From contig MERZ01000085.1 in assembly GCA_001770785.1 (NCBI GenBank), forward strand, positions 1,265-9,477: 8,213 bases of DNA, read 5' to 3'. Positions 6,549 to 8,213 of the stretch are shown piece by piece; positions within the stretch are counted from its first letter, which is position 1, and each line of letters starts with the position of its first letter. The notes beneath the pieces are model-generated. The model ran no database searches. It had not been told where the DNA came from and was given only the letters and a program-made list of their open reading frames with translations. This stretch comes from Burkholderiales bacterium RIFCSPHIGHO2_12_FULL_61_11 (GTDB lineage: Bacteria > Pseudomonadota > Gammaproteobacteria > Burkholderiales > Burkholderiaceae_C). The position numbers and the translations under genes are program-made.

Positions 6549-6671
6549 GACTTTCTTGCTTGAGTTTGAGCTTGGATTGTTGGCCAAAATGCCGTGGCAG
6601 CATCGCTTGATCAACAGGAGGAAACCACTTCAACTCCGGCATTTGCCGTGGCCGCCAGGCCCGGCTGCAAC
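6549..6671. other. fliK-fliL intergenic gap, 123 bases, function unclear
   Basis: This is the largest non-coding space inside the - strand cluster. I see no sigma-54 pattern (TGGCAC-N5-TTGC) or sigma-28 pattern reading toward fliL, and no stem followed by a T-tract. It holds two 8-base palindromes, TTGGCCAA (6580-6587) and TTGATCAA (6607-6614), whose centres are 27 bases apart. It also holds a 9-base direct repeat TGCCGTGGC (6590-6598 and 6644-6652) and a small palindrome CGGCATTTGCCG. The + strand has a good Shine-Dalgarno look-alike (CAGGAGGAAA near 6614) with no credible gene behind it. The gap may separate a fliK-containing unit from fliL-R, but this is unproven. Confidence 0.4.
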
Positions 6672-8015
6672 TCAGGCGTAGGTGTCGACGCTCATTGCGT
6701 GGCTTCGACGCAGCGGCTCGGTGACGGGCCGGGCGCTGAGGGCCTGCGGGTTCGCCATGGCGTTGCTTCGGTAGCTCCGCTGCCCGGCATGTCCGCTTTG
6801 CTCCTGGGAAAACGCTGTCTGCTGCTGACTGTCGGCGCTGACCGAGGTGTTGCCAAGATTGATCCCGCTGTCGGCCAGGCTGCTACGCAATTGCGGCAAG
6901 GCCGCCTCTACCGCGGCGCGAACCGACGAATGGGCCGAAACAAACAGCAGCTGAATCTGCTGATCGTCCAGGCTCAGTGTGACTTTCAAGGGGCCCAGCC
7001 CTGGCGGGTTGAGCTGAAGTTCCGCGACCTGGTGCCCGGCGTGACCCATCTGGATCACCTGCTGGCCAAGTGCCTTGCCCCACTCGCTGCTCCCCACTTC
7101 AGGGCTCAGCGATGCGGTGATTGTGGGGAGTGGGGCGTTCGAAGCCGCAACGCCGACCGGCCCCGACGCGGCGGCAGTCAGCGCAGCGCCCGGCAACACG
7201 GCGCTGGTGCTCAATGGCGCCGCGCCAGCGTCTGGCGCCTGGCTGGCGGTATTGCCGGGGGCTGCGGTCTCCAGGGCGGGTGCTGCGCTGCTTGCCACTT
7301 TGCCCTTGGCGGGTGCGGCGGCTGGTGTCGGGTCGACGCTGACGTCGGCCAGCGGGTTCAACCTGGCGGTGGCCTTGTCAGCGTGCGTCGACGGCGCAGC
7401 CTCGGAAGCAGTGATCGGTGCGCTGGTTGGCGCTGCGATTTTTCGGTGATCAAGTGCCATGGTCGAGCTGTCGCTCGCAAGCAAGGTCACCGGATTGAGC
7501 TGCGCTTTTGGTGTCGCTTGGCCCGCGTCTTGTGGGTTAACGCCAGCCAACGCCGGTGCCAGTGCGGACAGTGCCAGTGCAGACGGCGGGTCTGCGTCGA
7601 GGCTCACTTTCAACCCGGCGGTCGACGCGCCCGCTGAGGCGACGGGGCCCGCCATCAGGCCGGCCAGCGGCGCTGCGGCGGCCCCCGAGGCGGCGCTGTT
7701 GGCGGCGCTGCCGACAGCGCCGGTGGGCGTCGCTTTGGCGATTCTGCTTTCCATCGGAGCGAGGGACAGGGCCAGGGTATTGACCAGGTCTTGCGGATCG
7801 GTCTCCTGCGCGCTGGTCTGACGTCGTAGCGGCGCGGGCGTTGCCGCCTTGTCGCTCGTTTCTCCGGCGTTTTCAGCGGGTTCGAGTGAGCGAGACAAGG
7901 CATCAGCAAAACTGCCTGGCGCGTTTTGTTCTGGCTCGTCGCTGCGCGCTGTCGTCTTGGGGGACGCGTTGACGGGCTGACTCGGCGCGGCGCTGGACGG
8001 AAGAATTAAAGACAT
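6672..8015 (-). CDS. fliK: Flagellar hook-length control protein FliK
   Basis: FliK is an exported molecular ruler. It is secreted during hook growth, and when the hook reaches length its C-terminal domain contacts FlhB and switches export from hook to filament substrates. The 447-residue product has a long Ala/Ser/Pro-rich, low-complexity N-terminal and central part (about 1-300), as expected for the ruler. The compact C-terminal Flg_hook domain follows (about 306-395). It shows EWGKALGQQV, ELQLNPPGLGPLKVTLSL (332-349, the LxPxxLGPLxV signature) and RAAVEAALPQLRSSLADSGI. A Gln/Ser-rich tail ends SVDTYA. Length is within the family's wide range. AGGAA five bases upstream supports the ATG. The gene begins 17 bases after the fliJ stop. 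Long open frames on the opposite strand reflect its Ala/GC-rich composition. Confidence 0.95.
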   Translation of the reverse strand: MSLILPSSAAPSQPVNASPKTTARSDEPEQNAPGSFADALSRSLEPAENAGETSDKAATPAPLRRQTSAQETDPQDLVNTLALSLAPMESRIAKATPTGAVGSAANSAASGAAAAPLAGLMAGPVASAGASTAGLKVSLDADPPSALALSALAPALAGVNPQDAGQATPKAQLNPVTLLASDSSTMALDHRKIAAPTSAPITASEAAPSTHADKATARLNPLADVSVDPTPAAAPAKGKVASSAAPALETAAPGNTASQAPDAGAAPLSTSAVLPGAALTAAASGPVGVAASNAPLPTITASLSPEVGSSEWGKALGQQVIQMGHAGHQVAELQLNPPGLGPLKVTLSLDDQQIQLLFVSAHSSVRAAVEAALPQLRSSLADSGINLGNTSVSADSQQQTAFSQEQSGHAGQRSYRSNAMANPQALSARPVTEPLRRSHAMSVDTYA

Positions 8016-8020
8016 CGGAT

Positions 8021-8025
8021 TTCCT
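8021..8025 (-). promoter_or_regulatory. Ribosome binding site of fliK
   Basis: AGGAA on the - strand, five bases before the ATG at 8015 and inside the 17-base fliJ-fliK gap, decides the fliK start. Confidence 0.7.
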
Positions 8026-8032
8026 GGTAATG

Positions 8033-8213
8033 CTAGTCAGCCAAAATGCTTGCGCGCAAATAGAACTGCCGGGCGCTGCGCTCGTCACTGTCGCGCTGCT
8101 CCCGCTTGTTACTGGCCAGCATCTGCTGCTGGCGAACCCGGTCAGCCAGCGTGTCAAAGGAGGTGAGGCGGCGCTTGGTGTGTTGCCAGTCGCTCCGGCC
8201 ATGCGCCAGTCGG
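8033..8213 (-). CDS. fliJ: Flagellar export protein FliJ, C-terminal part; 5' end outside window
   Basis: FliJ is a small coiled-coil protein at the centre of the FliI ATPase ring. It escorts chaperones and links ATPase activity to the FlhA gate. Only the last 59 residues are present; the frame runs off the right edge and ends at TAG (8035-8033). Translating by hand gives an Arg/Gln/Glu-rich, heptad-friendly helix with SDWQHTKRRLTSFDTLADRV followed by KREQRDSDERSARQF. This matches the W-x3-K-x-R-x3-F-x2-L-x-x-R and EQ-x3-DE pattern at FliJ C-termini. Its place directly upstream of fliK is the standard order fliI-fliJ-fliK. The gene is too short here to stand out as an open frame, and the longer frame overlapping it (7903-8202) is a shadow. 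Confidence 0.9.
   Translation of the reverse strand, partial: RLAHGRSDWQHTKRRLTSFDTLADRVRQQQMLASNKREQRDSDERSARQFYLRASILAD

Noticed and set aside
6549..6671. Flagellar class promoter (sigma-28 or sigma-54) upstream of fliL
   Set aside because: No acceptable match to either consensus was found reading on the - strand.
6594..7637. Long + strand open frame (347 codons) opposite fliK
   Set aside because: It is antisense to the unmistakable FliK, its composition (Gly/Cys/Arg-rich) follows from the Ala/GC-rich fliK sequence, and no known domain is visible. The Shine-Dalgarno look-alike near 6614 is not placed before a credible start.
7903..8202. - strand open frame of 99 codons over the fliJ-fliK junction
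   Set aside because: It overlaps both the fliK start and fliJ in another frame. The alternative frame gives a clear FliJ C-terminus, so this is a shadow.

Overview
The window is a dense block of flagellar genes from a GC-rich (roughly 60% G+C by eye) Gram-negative bacterium. The gene order fliJ-K-L-M-N-O-P-Q-R, the flgK-flgL pair and the protein sequences fit a betaproteobacterium, most likely of the order Burkholderiales and perhaps near Comamonadaceae (Rhodoferax/Polaromonas-like). That placement is from recall of family sequences, not from a search.

Layout. The left quarter is on the + strand and holds the 3' part of flgK (to 1121) and the complete flgL (1142-2056), encoding the two hook-filament junction proteins. 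From 2173 to the right edge everything is on the - strand. Read in transcription order it is fliJ (3' end only), fliK, fliL, fliM, fliN, fliO, fliP, fliQ and fliR. The two groups converge. The 116 bases between the stop codons of flgL and fliR hold an inverted pair of REP-type palindromes (2077-2167).

How the genes work together. FliP, FliQ and FliR form the export gate of the flagellar type III secretion system, and FliO helps FliP assemble. FliM and FliN make up most of the C-ring switch that receives CheY-P. FliL sits at the stator-motor interface. FliK measures hook length and switches export specificity. FliJ is the export chaperone/escort protein. FlgK and FlgL are late substrates of the same export machine and cap the finished hook. 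From fliM to fliP the genes overlap or are separated by at most 22 bases, and fliQ/fliR overlap by one base, which suggests one co-transcribed, translationally coupled unit. The only sizeable internal gap is 123 bases between fliK and fliL.

Nothing here looks like a new system; it is a canonical flagellar locus. Points worth a second look are the REP pair with compensatory stem changes, a recent 66-bp-spaced duplication of a conserved motif in the N-terminal tail of FliN, the fliK-fliL gap, and a compositionally different stretch in the variable part of FlgK. No convincing sigma-28 or sigma-54 promoter, tRNA, rRNA, CRISPR array or insertion sequence was seen.
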